Below, piece by piece: positions 1 to 7,875 of a stretch of 64,000 nt of DNA. The notes below the pieces were generated by a model. That model had not been told where the DNA came from. It ran no database searches and saw only the letters and a list, made by a program, of their open reading frames with translations. Positions within the stretch are counted from its first letter, which is position 1. Each line of letters starts with the position of its first letter. This DNA comes from Rikenella sp031549665 (GTDB lineage: Bacteria; Bacteroidota; Bacteroidia; Bacteroidales; Rikenellaceae): positions 124,001 to 188,000 of the forward strand of contig JAVBPJ010000001.1 in assembly GCA_031549665.1 (NCBI GenBank). Reading direction: 5' to 3'. Both the position numbers and the translations under genes were made by a program.

Positions 1-1
1 C

Positions 2-2233
2 CAGTTGCTGGCGCTTCGTAACACCCTGCTTAACTACGAAAACAACAACGAAACCCGTAACGAGCAAACCATCCTGGCTGCCATCCAGTTCCGTGCTGAT
101 TTGACCGAATGGCTCGATGCCGACGTCAGCGTCAGCTACAACGACTTCAAACGGTATACCGAAGTAAAAAATTACGGTCGGGAAAAATTCCGCGAAGGTG
201 TTGATGGTAAGTACGCTGTTTCCGGCGCTACCTCGTCGACGTACGACGCCCGTGTAAGCTTGCACAGCAACAACCGTTTTGTAGACGACAACCTCGAGTT
301 GGACGTACGTGCGTTCTATGAAATCACTGGCGACGGTGTTGGTTCAAACTGGAACAAAAGCACCAATAACGGGTTGGTTGTTCCCGGCCTGTGGACATTC
401 GGTAATACCGTTGCTCCGTTGACCGTCAATGATATGGGAGTTAACCGTCTGAATCGCAAAGAAATGACCTCCGGTATCGCCGCAGTCGCTTCGTTGAGCT
501 GGAAAGATCAAATCACCCTCGAGGTAACCGGCCGTAACGACTGGTTGTCGACCCTGCTCTATCCCACTTGGATTCCCGACGGCGCCAACAATTACTCGGT
601 GTTCTATCCTTCCGTGAACGTTGCGTGGATTTTCACCGACACTTTCCAGTTGAATCCCGACATCATCTCTTACGGTAAGCTTCGCGCCTCTCTCGCTCAA
701 GTGGGTTCGGGTCCTGATCCTTACGAAACAGCCGGTGGTGCCGGTGGTTTTACCGTTAATGCCACTGGAGCATACAACCCCGCTGGACAACAGCAGTTTA
801 CCGCCCAAGCCAACGATACCCGCCTTCAGAACCTTGACCTCAAACCTGAGATCCAACAATCGTTGGAACTTGGTTTCGACGCCCGTTTCCTGAACGGTTT
901 GGTCGGTATCGACTTCGCATGGTACAAGATGAACACCCGCAACCAAGTGTTGAGTTTGCCCGCTCCCGACGTATCCGGGGTATCCACCCGTCTGATCAAC
1001 GCCGGTAACATCCAAAACACCGGTTGGGAAGCACAACTCGATTTCCACCCCTTCCAATCGCGCGAAGTACGTTGGGATTTCTCGTTCAACTTCGCCCGCA
1101 ACAAAGGCAAGATCAAATCGCTGGTCGATGGTACCACCCAGTTTATCTTCTCAAACGGTAACGACTATGGTACCCCCCGTATCGTAGGTTTCGTTGACGG
1201 ATTGGGCGGCTATGGCGATATCGTTTCTTCAGGGGGCGACTACGCTGCGTCCGCTGCAAAATGGAACGAACAGTACGCCAACTACCTGAACGTGACTAAC
1301 GGTTGGGCCCAAGGCAACGCCAACTACGTAACCATCAACCCCGGTGACAAGAACTATGGAAAACGGTTGATCTACATGAACTACCTGACCAGTCCTGCCG
1401 GTGCCACTCCCGATGCCAACTGGGCTAACCAGCAGCGTATCTACTACCGCACCGCAAGCGGCAACTTCTACTGGTCAGAACAAAAAGACGCTGAAGGCAA
1501 CGTAACCCGCGAAGGCAAGACCTACGACAAGCTGGGTAACGTACAGCCCTGGTTCACAGCAGGCTTCAACTCGACTGTTTCGTACAAAGGTTTCGACCTC
1601 TTCGTACAAGTCGACGGTCGCTACGGCGGTCAAATGATCAGTCCGCTGATTCGTGATGCCGTCCAAGCGGGTACCGCCAAAGCCTCGTTGCTTTATCGCG
1701 ATGCCGACAATGGTGGTATGCAACGTATGAACTACAAGAACGAACTCGTATCTGACGGGTACATCGTGGACGGTGTGTTTGAAAAAGAACGTTCGGGTTC
1801 TATCCGTGACGACCAAACCGGCAGCAACTCGAAAATGGTTTCTCTGAAGACCGGTCAAATGGTTGACCTCGCCGGCATGAGCATGATGGAAGCCTACCAA
1901 GAAGGCCACCTGCAACCCGTGAAAACCGCCCTGTACTACAACGACAACTTCACCATGAGCAACATCATGGAGCTGTGCGTATACGATGCCACCTACTTTG
2001 CTCTGCGCGAGGTAACCGTTGGTTACAACTTCCCCGAAAAATGGACGAAATATGTGGGTATGCAATCCGCACGTCTGTCTGTGTCTGGACGTAACCTGTG
2101 CTACCTGTACAATGGCTTGGGGGCAAAATCAAATCCCGAATCGATCTCCAACAACAACTCGATGACTCCGATCGACTACGGTGGAGTGCCTTTCGTGCGC
2201 AACTTCTCGGTATCGTTGAACGTGAGATTCTAA
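2..2233 (+). CDS. SusC/RagA-family TonB-dependent outer-membrane transporter, C-terminal part
   Basis: The frame is already open at the window edge, so this is the C-terminal ~743 residues of a protein that normally has about 1,000; signal peptide, carboxypeptidase-like domain and plug lie outside. What is visible is the beta-barrel: alternating aromatic and polar stretches, Asn/Gly-rich loops, and the ending FSVSLNVRF with the terminal Phe used for outer-membrane barrel insertion. In the SusC/RagA family the barrel works with a SusD lipoprotein lid to import glycans or peptides with TonB energy. The next gene, 25 nt downstream on the same strand, is such a SusD, so the two form a transport pair. 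The substrate cannot be told: no glycoside hydrolase or regulator lies beside them in the window. Confidence 0.95.
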   Translation, partial: QLLALRNTLLNYENNNETRNEQTILAAIQFRADLTEWLDADVSVSYNDFKRYTEVKNYGREKFREGVDGKYAVSGATSSTYDARVSLHSNNRFVDDNLELDVRAFYEITGDGVGSNWNKSTNNGLVVPGLWTFGNTVAPLTVNDMGVNRLNRKEMTSGIAAVASLSWKDQITLEVTGRNDWLSTLLYPTWIPDGANNYSVFYPSVNVAWIFTDTFQLNPDIISYGKLRASLAQVGSGPDPYETAGGAGGFTVNATGAYNPAGQQQFTAQANDTRLQNLDLKPEIQQSLELGFDARFLNGLVGIDFAWYKMNTRNQVLSLPAPDVSGVSTRLINAGNIQNTGWEAQLDFHPFQSREVRWDFSFNFARNKGKIKSLVDGTTQFIFSNGNDYGTPRIVGFVDGLGGYGDIVSSGGDYAASAAKWNEQYANYLNVTNGWAQGNANYVTINPGDKNYGKRLIYMNYLTSPAGATPDANWANQQRIYYRTASGNFYWSEQKDAEGNVTREGKTYDKLGNVQPWFTAGFNSTVSYKGFDLFVQVDGRYGGQMISPLIRDAVQAGTAKASLLYRDADNGGMQRMNYKNELVSDGYIVDGVFEKERSGSIRDDQTGSNSKMVSLKTGQMVDLAGMSMMEAYQEGHLQPVKTALYYNDNFTMSNIMELCVYDATYFALREVTVGYNFPEKWTKYVGMQSARLSVSGRNLCYLYNGLGAKSNPESISNNNSMTPIDYGGVPFVRNFSVSLNVRF

Positions 2234-2258
2234 GTCACCCAAAACAACAAAAAACCAT

Positions 2259-4478
2259 ATGAAAACAATCAATAAATTCCTCTTTGGGGTGGTAGCTCTG
2301 GTTGCCCTTACAGGTTGTAAGGACAAGATGGTGGAGCTCAACACCAACCCTGCCATTGTTTCGGGTACAAGCCCTGAATATCTTTTCTACTACGCCACGA
2401 ACGCCATCGATGCTCCTGGCCGCGGATCGGACGCCGACCGTATGGGAGGCCTCATGCGTACGACGGGCTACTGGTCGGCAGGTTATGTTGGCGCGGCCTA
2501 TGGCAACACGCCTAACAACTGGGTGGATCCGGATGCCACCTCGGCAGGAAACCCCACGACAGACATGCGGTGGTATGAGTATACCCAACGCGCAGGAAAG
2601 CGTCTGCAGTCAATGATGACTTTCATCGACCAAAAGACAGGCGATGATGCGGAACGTTATGCAGAGCAGCGTTCGATTGCAAACCTCTTCCAGGTGTATT
2701 TGGCATGGCGACTCTTCGACACCTACGGAGCGCTTCCCTACACCGAAGGGTTGAAAGCTTCTACCACGGGTCTGTTGACTCCCCAGTACGACCTGATTCA
2801 GGACATATACTCGCAATTGGACCAGACTGTCAAGGATGAAGTTGCCTTTTTGAAGACAACCCCCTCCAGCAACAATACCTCCTTGGGACAATACGACCCT
2901 GTTTACGGTTGGAAGTTTACCATCAACGAAGCCGGCGGTTCTGCTGCGGCTGCGCTTGGAGATGGTGCTCTTCAACGCAAATTGTGGGCGAAATTCGGGA
3001 ATGCCCTGCGCATCAAGATGGCCATGCGCCTTCAAAAACGTGATCCGGCCCACTTTGCCGCTGTGATTGCCGATGCTACTTCCGATGCTGCCTACCTGAT
3101 GTCCAATGTGAACGAAGGTGCCGAATTGAAGTACGGGGTTGTTCCCGGCAACGGAACCAGCGGTAAAGGGAACGATACCGACGATGCCAACCAGTTGTCC
3201 ATGTTTTGGGCCAGCTCGGCAAGTTTCGTGAACTCGTTGCAACTGCTCGACGACCCCCGTCTGCCATTGGTAACGCGTGCCAACGAGTTCGACCCTGCGT
3301 TCAATTACGCCTACAAGGTGCTTTCAGAAGACTTCCCGGACTCAATTCGTAAGTACAACGGAATGTTGGATAACACCAAAAAAAGCCGTTTCATCGGAAT
3401 TACTACCAATCCCAACCTTTGGTACAATACGGGTAATGCCCCTGGCACTGTACCCATTGACCCGACTATCGTCTTCACCCTTTACAATCCTTCGACCTCT
3501 GGCGCTGTGTTTAACGGTCCGATTACCGGTAACCCCTTGTACAACTTCTCCATGAACAAGGCGGATAATACGAGCTTCGATAAAACGGGTAAGGCACCAA
3601 CGACAGTTACCGCAGCTAACGTTGCGTACAGACTCTCTATTGTTTCCGGTACGCAATGCCGTTACTGGGTAAAGATCGGTTGGGGTTCTGCGAGTTGGCG
3701 GGGACAAGACTATTGGCCCACGGAAACCAGCCGGGACAACATCCGTCTGACCCGTAAATTTATCAGCTACGCAGATCAGTGTTTGATGCTTGCCCATGCA
3801 GCCAACGAACTCGGTGCAGCCGTAGGGGGTAAAACTGCGCAACAATGGTTGAACGAAGGGGTTACCGCCAGCATGGTGGAAACCCATAACGACGCGAAAC
3901 GTTGCTACGTTATCATCGCTACGAACAACACGATGCCTCCGGTTCCCGGCTACACCACGGCCCAAAATCCGCTTTACGGAATTACTCCGGCCATGATCAC
4001 CACCTACCTTGCCCAACCCTGGTTGCAACTTACCGGCACCAAAGAGCAAAACAAGGAAAAGATCGCTGTTCAGGCATGGATCGCTATGTACCAAAATGTT
4101 GAAGAAGCTTGGGGCTGGCAAAAAGTTACCGGTTATCCGCAGGTAATAGATTGGGCCTCCAAGAACACCACAGTTAGCCCGGGCAACCCGACGATTAATG
4201 TACAGGTGATTACTGGCGGTCGCCCCACGGGAGCAACCGTACCGACAGTCTACCCCGACGATGGCCGGAATGTGTATCCGACTTTCCCCTGCATTGAGCA
4301 ACCTTACGGTGCAACGACCGGCGCGAAACTTATTCCGCAACGTCGTCTGAATCTGCCCGCAGACGGTAGTCAAATCAATAAAGCTAACAGAGATGCAGCT
4401 GTTAACAAGATGATGCAAGACCCCGCCTACAAGGAAGAGAACAACTCTACCGGACGTATTTGGTGGGATATGCCGTAA
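2259..4478 (+). CDS. SusD/RagB-family nutrient-binding outer-membrane lipoprotein
   Basis: The 739-residue product starts with a lipoprotein signal peptide ending in the lipobox LTGC (Cys20). The early mature region (VELNTNP, then an aromatic-rich stretch with YLFYYATNAI) is typical of SusD-like starting-lipid proteins of the SusD_like_2 type. It should sit as a lid on the SusC barrel encoded just upstream and bind the imported ligand. At 739 aa it is clearly longer than most SusD proteins (about 500-600 aa); the additional length seems to lie in the middle and C-terminal half (residues ~380-700), which is rich in Asn, Thr and Pro. The start was chosen because this Met gives the signal peptide directly. 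A strong terminator follows, so the pair ends here. Confidence 0.9.
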   Translation: MKTINKFLFGVVALVALTGCKDKMVELNTNPAIVSGTSPEYLFYYATNAIDAPGRGSDADRMGGLMRTTGYWSAGYVGAAYGNTPNNWVDPDATSAGNPTTDMRWYEYTQRAGKRLQSMMTFIDQKTGDDAERYAEQRSIANLFQVYLAWRLFDTYGALPYTEGLKASTTGLLTPQYDLIQDIYSQLDQTVKDEVAFLKTTPSSNNTSLGQYDPVYGWKFTINEAGGSAAAALGDGALQRKLWAKFGNALRIKMAMRLQKRDPAHFAAVIADATSDAAYLMSNVNEGAELKYGVVPGNGTSGKGNDTDDANQLSMFWASSASFVNSLQLLDDPRLPLVTRANEFDPAFNYAYKVLSEDFPDSIRKYNGMLDNTKKSRFIGITTNPNLWYNTGNAPGTVPIDPTIVFTLYNPSTSGAVFNGPITGNPLYNFSMNKADNTSFDKTGKAPTTVTAANVAYRLSIVSGTQCRYWVKIGWGSASWRGQDYWPTETSRDNIRLTRKFISYADQCLMLAHAANELGAAVGGKTAQQWLNEGVTASMVETHNDAKRCYVIIATNNTMPPVPGYTTAQNPLYGITPAMITTYLAQPWLQLTGTKEQNKEKIAVQAWIAMYQNVEEAWGWQKVTGYPQVIDWASKNTTVSPGNPTINVQVITGGRPTGATVPTVYPDDGRNVYPTFPCIEQPYGATTGAKLIPQRRLNLPADGSQINKANRDAAVNKMMQDPAYKEENNSTGRIWWDMP

Positions 4479-4508
4479 TCCATTTGACCTGACTCAGGTC
4501 TTTGAATC

Positions 4509-4545
4509 GAAGGGGGTCGCCGAACGGGCGGCCCCCTTCTTTTTT
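4509..4545 (+). terminator. Rho-independent terminator after the SusC/SusD pair
   Basis: GAAGGGGG pairs with CCCCCTTC, with an inner GCC/GGC extension, and six T residues follow directly. It lies 31 nt after the SusD stop. Confidence 0.85.
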
Positions 4546-4689
4546 GTTGCGATTCATGGATGTGCTTCCCTTTTGAGGCCGTTGGTTGTTCATACCCGAA
4601 CTCTGGGGGCGGCTTGCAAACCATTCCACAGGGCGCATTTCGATCCGCTTTTACCGAACGTTTGGCGCGGGCAATTCCCATCGGTAGTT

Positions 4690-4727
4690 GGCTGCAGGGC
4701 GAACCATTCATGGTTCGCCCTGCAGCC
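4690..4727. repeat. Perfect 17-bp inverted repeat, 4-nt loop
   Basis: The left arm 4690-4706 begins GGCTGCAGGGC and is exactly complementary to 4711-4727; the loop is TTCA. There is no T-tract on either side. It may stop transcription, protect RNA ends, or be a protein-binding site. Confidence 0.7.
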
Positions 4728-4826
4728 AATGGGGGCGAGTCGAGGCGCTTTCAGTACTACGGGGGCATGCGAGTACAGAGGGTGCTTGTAACGTCCCCGT
4801 CGAGGGGTCCTGCGAGACTAAATGAT

Positions 4827-4863
4827 ACAGCAAGGGCTGTCCATTCAGGACAGCCCTTGCTGT
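4827..4863. terminator. Perfect 16-bp hairpin between converging transcripts
   Basis: Arm 4827-4842 (ACAGCAAGGGCTGTCC) matches 4848-4863 exactly around the loop ATTCA. It lies 29 nt beyond the stop of the minus-strand aminotransferase. The T-tract is poor, so its activity as an intrinsic terminator is uncertain. Confidence 0.55.
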
Positions 4864-4892
4864 AATGACACGGAGAATGGTGTCCTGCGGGA

Positions 4893-5999
4893 TTACTTCA
4901 CCTGGTCGAAGAAGCGGACAAATTTTGCGTGAGGCGAAGAGACGCAGATGCGGGCGAATTTCGAGGCCCGTTCTTTCTGGCTCTTGGTAAAGAAAGCGAG
5001 CGAAACGCTGCCGATGCGGTACTGGAGCAGTTCCTCCTCGGTGCGGGTAACCACCACAAAGATTCCCTTCGGGGTCGAAGTGTCGTAGAATTCCGTGGCG
5101 AGCAGGCCCCGGGCCTTCAGGTATTCGATATTGAGTGCGATGTCGCGCGCCGTGGCGGCCTTGAAATCGTTCGAGGCTTTGATCCCCTCGGGCGTGGTGA
5201 GCAGCCGCAACACCAACTGCTGGGCAAAGGCGTTGACTCCGTTGGTGCAGTACATCAGCCGCACTTCGAGTTCGTCGTGCAGGGCCTTGTTGGTGGTGTG
5301 GATGAAACCGAGGCGTTGGCCGCTCAGGCCCACCGATTTGCTGAAACTTTCGGTAATCACCACGTTTTCGAGCTTCAACAGCTCTTGATAATAGCCGTCG
5401 TTGCGGTCGAAAAAGATGCGGCGGTAGGGGCTGTCGAAGAAGACCACCACGCCGGCATCGTTCAGTTTGCGGATGAGTGCCAGCTGGGCCGCGTCGTCGT
5501 ATTTTTCACCAAGCGGGTTGCCCGGGTCGCAGATCAGCACGGCATTCCCTTTGAGCTCGGGAATCATCCCCTCCAGGTCGCTTTGGGCCATGTATTCGGC
5601 GTTTCCGACCCCGCGCACGGTGAGCATCTGGAAGTAGCATCCCCAGTAGTAAACGGGCAGGTAGAGCTTTTGCATGTTGACCGTCTGCACCACCAGGTCG
5701 AGGGCGTTCATGCCTCCGGCCGTGATCAGGATGTTGTCGGGCGAGGAGTTGCCGGCAAAATACTCGTCGTTGATGGCTCGCCGCAGCGGGAGAAAACCGG
5801 GTCCGGGAGGGTAGACCTGAATCTCGGGCGAGTTGAAGTCCATGGTTTGAACCACTTCGCGCAGGTCGATATTGACTACGGCGTTCACGCCGCGGTTCAG
5901 GGGGAGGTATTCCTGTCCGGTTTCGGCGGTGAGTTGTTTGAGCTTTTCGCCGATCTGTACGATTTTTGAAAGGGTTGCCCCGCTTTTATTGATTTCCAT
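4893..5999 (-). CDS. PLP-dependent class I/II aminotransferase
   Basis: The 368-residue product has fold-type I aminotransferase landmarks: a substrate-binding PPGPG segment near residue 65, an Asn-Pro pair in CDPGNPLGEK that contacts PLP, an Asp/Tyr pair in FFDSPYRR, and the Schiff-base Lys in ESFSKSVGL followed by the phosphate-binding Arg in GQRLGF. The family moves amino groups between amino acids and 2-oxo acids; the substrate cannot be read from sequence. The frame can be extended nine codons to a TTG at 6026, but the ATG at 5999 is preferred because TTG starts are rare and the extension (SHTYNQSF) has no family features. It stands alone, convergent with the SusCD pair. Confidence 0.85.
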   Translation of the reverse strand: MEINKSGATLSKIVQIGEKLKQLTAETGQEYLPLNRGVNAVVNIDLREVVQTMDFNSPEIQVYPPGPGFLPLRRAINDEYFAGNSSPDNILITAGGMNALDLVVQTVNMQKLYLPVYYWGCYFQMLTVRGVGNAEYMAQSDLEGMIPELKGNAVLICDPGNPLGEKYDDAAQLALIRKLNDAGVVVFFDSPYRRIFFDRNDGYYQELLKLENVVITESFSKSVGLSGQRLGFIHTTNKALHDELEVRLMYCTNGVNAFAQQLVLRLLTTPEGIKASNDFKAATARDIALNIEYLKARGLLATEFYDTSTPKGIFVVVTRTEEELLQYRIGSVSLAFFTKSQKERASKFARICVSSPHAKFVRFFDQVK

Positions 6000-6082
6000 A
6001 AAAGATTGATTGTAGGTATGGGACAAAGGACGATTTTTTTCTGATTCCGGTCAAGGGAAGTGTTAAGAAAATAACCGATTTG

Positions 6083-6112
6083 TTGTTTTTTAGCAAGGCC
6101 CTCACAACTTTG
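6083..6112 (+). promoter_or_regulatory. Possible Bacteroidota-type promoter facing the 9-bp repeat region
   Basis: TTG at 6083-6085, a 19-nt spacer, then CAACTTTG at 6105-6112, one base off the TAnnTTTG box. There is no annotated gene downstream except a 38-codon ORF. Confidence 0.35.
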
Positions 6113-6120
6113 TGCCGAGG

Positions 6121-6237
6121 ATGACTAAAAACGGAAGGGCGATCGGGGGAAGAACGGGCGAAAAGGAGTGGAAGTGGAACGGAAGCGATCCACTTCCGTT
6201 CGGCCGGGTTGGGAGTCGGCGGCTTCCTTTACGTTGA
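6121..6237 (+). CDS. Possible 38-residue ORF, low support
   Basis: An ATG lies 8 nt after a near-consensus -7 box. The predicted peptide is basic and Gly/Arg-rich (begins MTKNGRAIGG). No homology is recognised. The coding sequence contains an inverted repeat: GGAAGTGGA at 6170-6178 can pair with 6189-6197, and alternatively ACGGAAG at 6179-6185 with 6193-6199; the two folds exclude each other. The stretch could just as well be a non-coding leader or a chance ORF. Confidence 0.2.
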   Translation: MTKNGRAIGGRTGEKEWKWNGSDPLPFGRVGSRRLPLR

Positions 6238-6335
6238 ACGGATCCGGACGAATCCGGAAGAAATCACCCCCGGGTCGGCCAGCATTATACCTTGGCGGGG
6301 AGATCGTCGGAAATTCCGGCGGGCGGGCAAATTCA

Positions 6336-6399
6336 GAAAGTCCCGAAAGTCCCGAAACGAAAGTCCCGAAAGTCCCGAAAGTCCCGAAAGTCCCGAAAA
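6336..6399 (+). repeat. 9-bp tandem repeat, six copies
   Basis: Six copies of GAAAGTCCC: two at 6336-6353, a five-base interruption GAAAC (6354-6358), then four more at 6359-6394, closing with GAAAAT. The copies are identical, which implies recent expansion by slippage. Confidence 0.9.
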
Positions 6400-6427
6400 T
6401 TTCGTACACGGCGCGGTGGCGCGCGGC

Positions 6428-6458
6428 AAAAAAAGGGAACCCCATGCATGGAGTTCCC
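6428..6458 (-). terminator. Rho-independent terminator of fabI
   Basis: Read on the minus strand, GGGAACTCCATG pairs with CATGGGGTTCCC (one T-G wobble), followed by seven T residues. It lies 39 nt after the fabI stop. Confidence 0.75.
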
Positions 6459-6497
6459 CGCACGGAGGCACGGCGCTCCGCGTAACAAAGGAGGGAG

Positions 6498-7379
6498 CTA
6501 TTTTTTCTTTTTCACGTCCAGGAACTCCATGTTGGCCTGTTCGTAGTGTTCGAGTTCCCGCTGCAGGCTTTGGTTGTAGAGTTTCATGGCGCGGCGGCTC
6601 ATGCCCATGCTCGAAAATCCGCCGTCGTGGAAGAGGTTTTGCATGGTTACCTTGCGGGTGAGGTCCGAGAAAAGGGTCAGCACATAGTCGGCGCAGTCGA
6701 GGGCCGTGGCGTTGCCCAGCGGCGACATCCGGTCCGAAAAGTCCATCAGGGCGTCCATCCCCATCACCCCGCTGCCGGCGGTGGTGGGTGTAGGCGATTG
6801 CGAGATGGTGTTCACGCGGATCCGGTTCTCGCGGCCGTAGATGTAGCCGAAGCTGCGGGCGATCGATTCGAGCAGCGCTTTTGCGTCGGCCATGTCGTTG
6901 TACCCGTACAGGGTGCGTTGGGCGGCGATGTACGAGAGCGCCACGATCGACCCCCAGGGGTTGATGGCCTCTTTTTTGCGGGCCACCTGCATCACTTTGT
7001 GGAACGAGATGGCCGAAATATCGAGGGTCTTTTGCAGAAATCCGTAGTCCAGGTCGTCGTAGGTGCGCTCTTTGCGTACGTTGGGCGACATGCCGATCGA
7101 GTGGAGGATGAAATCGAACGGCCCGCCGAAATGTTCCATCGTGCGGTCGATCAGGTTTTCCAGGTCCTCGACGCTGGTGGCGTCGGCCGGAACGAAGATG
7201 GTGCCGAGCTGTTCGGCCAGCGCTTCGGTCTCTCCCAGGCGGGCGGCGGTGGCGGTGTTGGTAAGGACGATCTGCGCCCCCTCCTCGACGGCCCGAACGG
7301 CCACTTGCCAGGCGATCGATTTTTCGTTCAGGGCACCGAAAACAAGCCCTTTCTTTCCTTTGAGCAGATTGTACGACAT
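6498..7379 (-). CDS. fabI: Enoyl-[acyl-carrier-protein] reductase FabI
   Basis: This is a 293-residue SDR-fold enzyme that reduces enoyl-ACP in the last step of each fatty-acid elongation round. It shows the atypical FabI cofactor motif (GALNEKSIAW, residues 15-24), the SIG segment at residues 94-96, and the catalytic Tyr160-(6)-Lys167 pair in YNDMADAK. The C-terminal half keeps the NTISQSPT segment and the FHDGGFSSMGM end. The ATG at 7379 was chosen: it gives the classical N-terminus (YNLLKGKKGLVFG) and a consensus promoter lies just upstream, while the frame extension to 7457 runs through that promoter. It is a single-gene transcript with its own terminator. Confidence 0.95.
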   Translation of the reverse strand: MSYNLLKGKKGLVFGALNEKSIAWQVAVRAVEEGAQIVLTNTATAARLGETEALAEQLGTIFVPADATSVEDLENLIDRTMEHFGGPFDFILHSIGMSPNVRKERTYDDLDYGFLQKTLDISAISFHKVMQVARKKEAINPWGSIVALSYIAAQRTLYGYNDMADAKALLESIARSFGYIYGRENRIRVNTISQSPTPTTAGSGVMGMDALMDFSDRMSPLGNATALDCADYVLTLFSDLTRKVTMQNLFHDGGFSSMGMSRRAMKLYNQSLQRELEHYEQANMEFLDVKKKK

Positions 7380-7398
7380 ATCAGACTGAATTAGACCA

Positions 7399-7429
7399 CA
7401 AAGGTAGCACCATTTCGGCAGGCGTGCAA
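7399..7429 (-). promoter_or_regulatory. fabI promoter (Bacteroidota -33/-7 type)
   Basis: On the minus strand there is TTG (7427-7429), a 20-nt spacer and an exact TACCTTTG box (7399-7406), 19 nt before the fabI ATG. Confidence 0.75.
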
Positions 7430-7515
7430 CGGGTAAAAAAAGGCCTAAATTTCTCATCCTTAAATTTTATTCGTACGTTTATATCGATTTAGCGGACTAA
7501 AAATCACTTCCAACC

Positions 7516-7875
7516 ATGCCCAACCAAGATCAACAAGCCTCCGTTCGAGAGATTCGAGAGATCGAGGCAGTCTATTCGGTGCAAATACCTGCTGGTCGGC
7601 GCACCTATTTCATCGACGTGCAGGCTACCCGCAGCGGGGAATATTTTTTGGTTATGACCGAGAGCCGCCGTCGAACCAATCCTGATGGATCGACTACCTA
7701 TGTGCGGAACAAAATTCACGTCTACAAGGAAGACCTGTTTCGTTTTAGCCAAGGCTTGCGCGAAGTGGGTGCCTATTTAAGGCGCGAATGTCCCGAATTT
7801 TTTGAACCGCAGGAACCCTCCCTCTCTCTTCCGGAAAGCCATGCGATCGAGGAGTTGACCTTTGAACAGTTGTAA
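7516..7875 (+). CDS. PUR-alpha-like (DUF3276) DNA/RNA-binding protein
   Basis: The 119-residue product matches the small PUR-repeat proteins of Bacteroidota (DUF3276). The core YSVQIPAGRRTYFIDVQATR - GEYFLVMTES - KIHVYKEDLFRFSQGL makes one beta-beta-beta-beta-alpha PUR repeat, which would dimerise and bind single-stranded, purine-rich nucleic acid. The C-terminus is acidic and disordered (PEFFEPQEPSLSLPESHAIEEL). Its last codons overlap the next gene, mnmA, by 14 nt, so the two are probably translated in a coupled way. A weak TACGTTTA box lies at 7474-7481. Target nucleic acid and physiological role are unknown. Confidence 0.85.
   Translation: MPNQDQQASVREIREIEAVYSVQIPAGRRTYFIDVQATRSGEYFLVMTESRRRTNPDGSTTYVRNKIHVYKEDLFRFSQGLREVGAYLRRECPEFFEPQEPSLSLPESHAIEELTFEQL

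Larger units (their letters stand above)
4546..4892. other. Intergenic stretch with two long perfect inverted repeats
   Basis: No convincing gene is seen here; the open frames present are interrupted by the palindromes and have no family-like features. The stretch holds two perfect hairpins (4690-4727 and 4827-4863), listed separately. The second is placed where the minus-strand aminotransferase transcript should end. Confidence 0.6.
6000..6497. other. 498-bp stretch between aminotransferase and fabI; tandem repeat and possible small transcript
   Basis: No well-supported gene. It contains a plus-strand promoter-like match (6083-6112), a weak 38-codon ORF directly behind it (6121-6237), two overlapping alternative hairpins at 6170-6199, a 9-bp tandem repeat (6336-6399) and the fabI terminator (6428-6458). 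Longer open frames over the repeat code only for three-residue repeats such as KVP, SPE or GTF, depending on frame, and look like by-products of the repeat. Confidence 0.6.

Noticed and set aside
2..2233. SusC as a broken pseudogene because the start is missing
   Set aside because: The frame is intact to the window edge; the missing part is a window effect.
6209..6661. ORF of 150 codons with SPE repeats at 6336-6399
   Set aside because: It runs over the fabI terminator and into fabI antisense; its repeats are simply the translated 9-bp tandem repeat.
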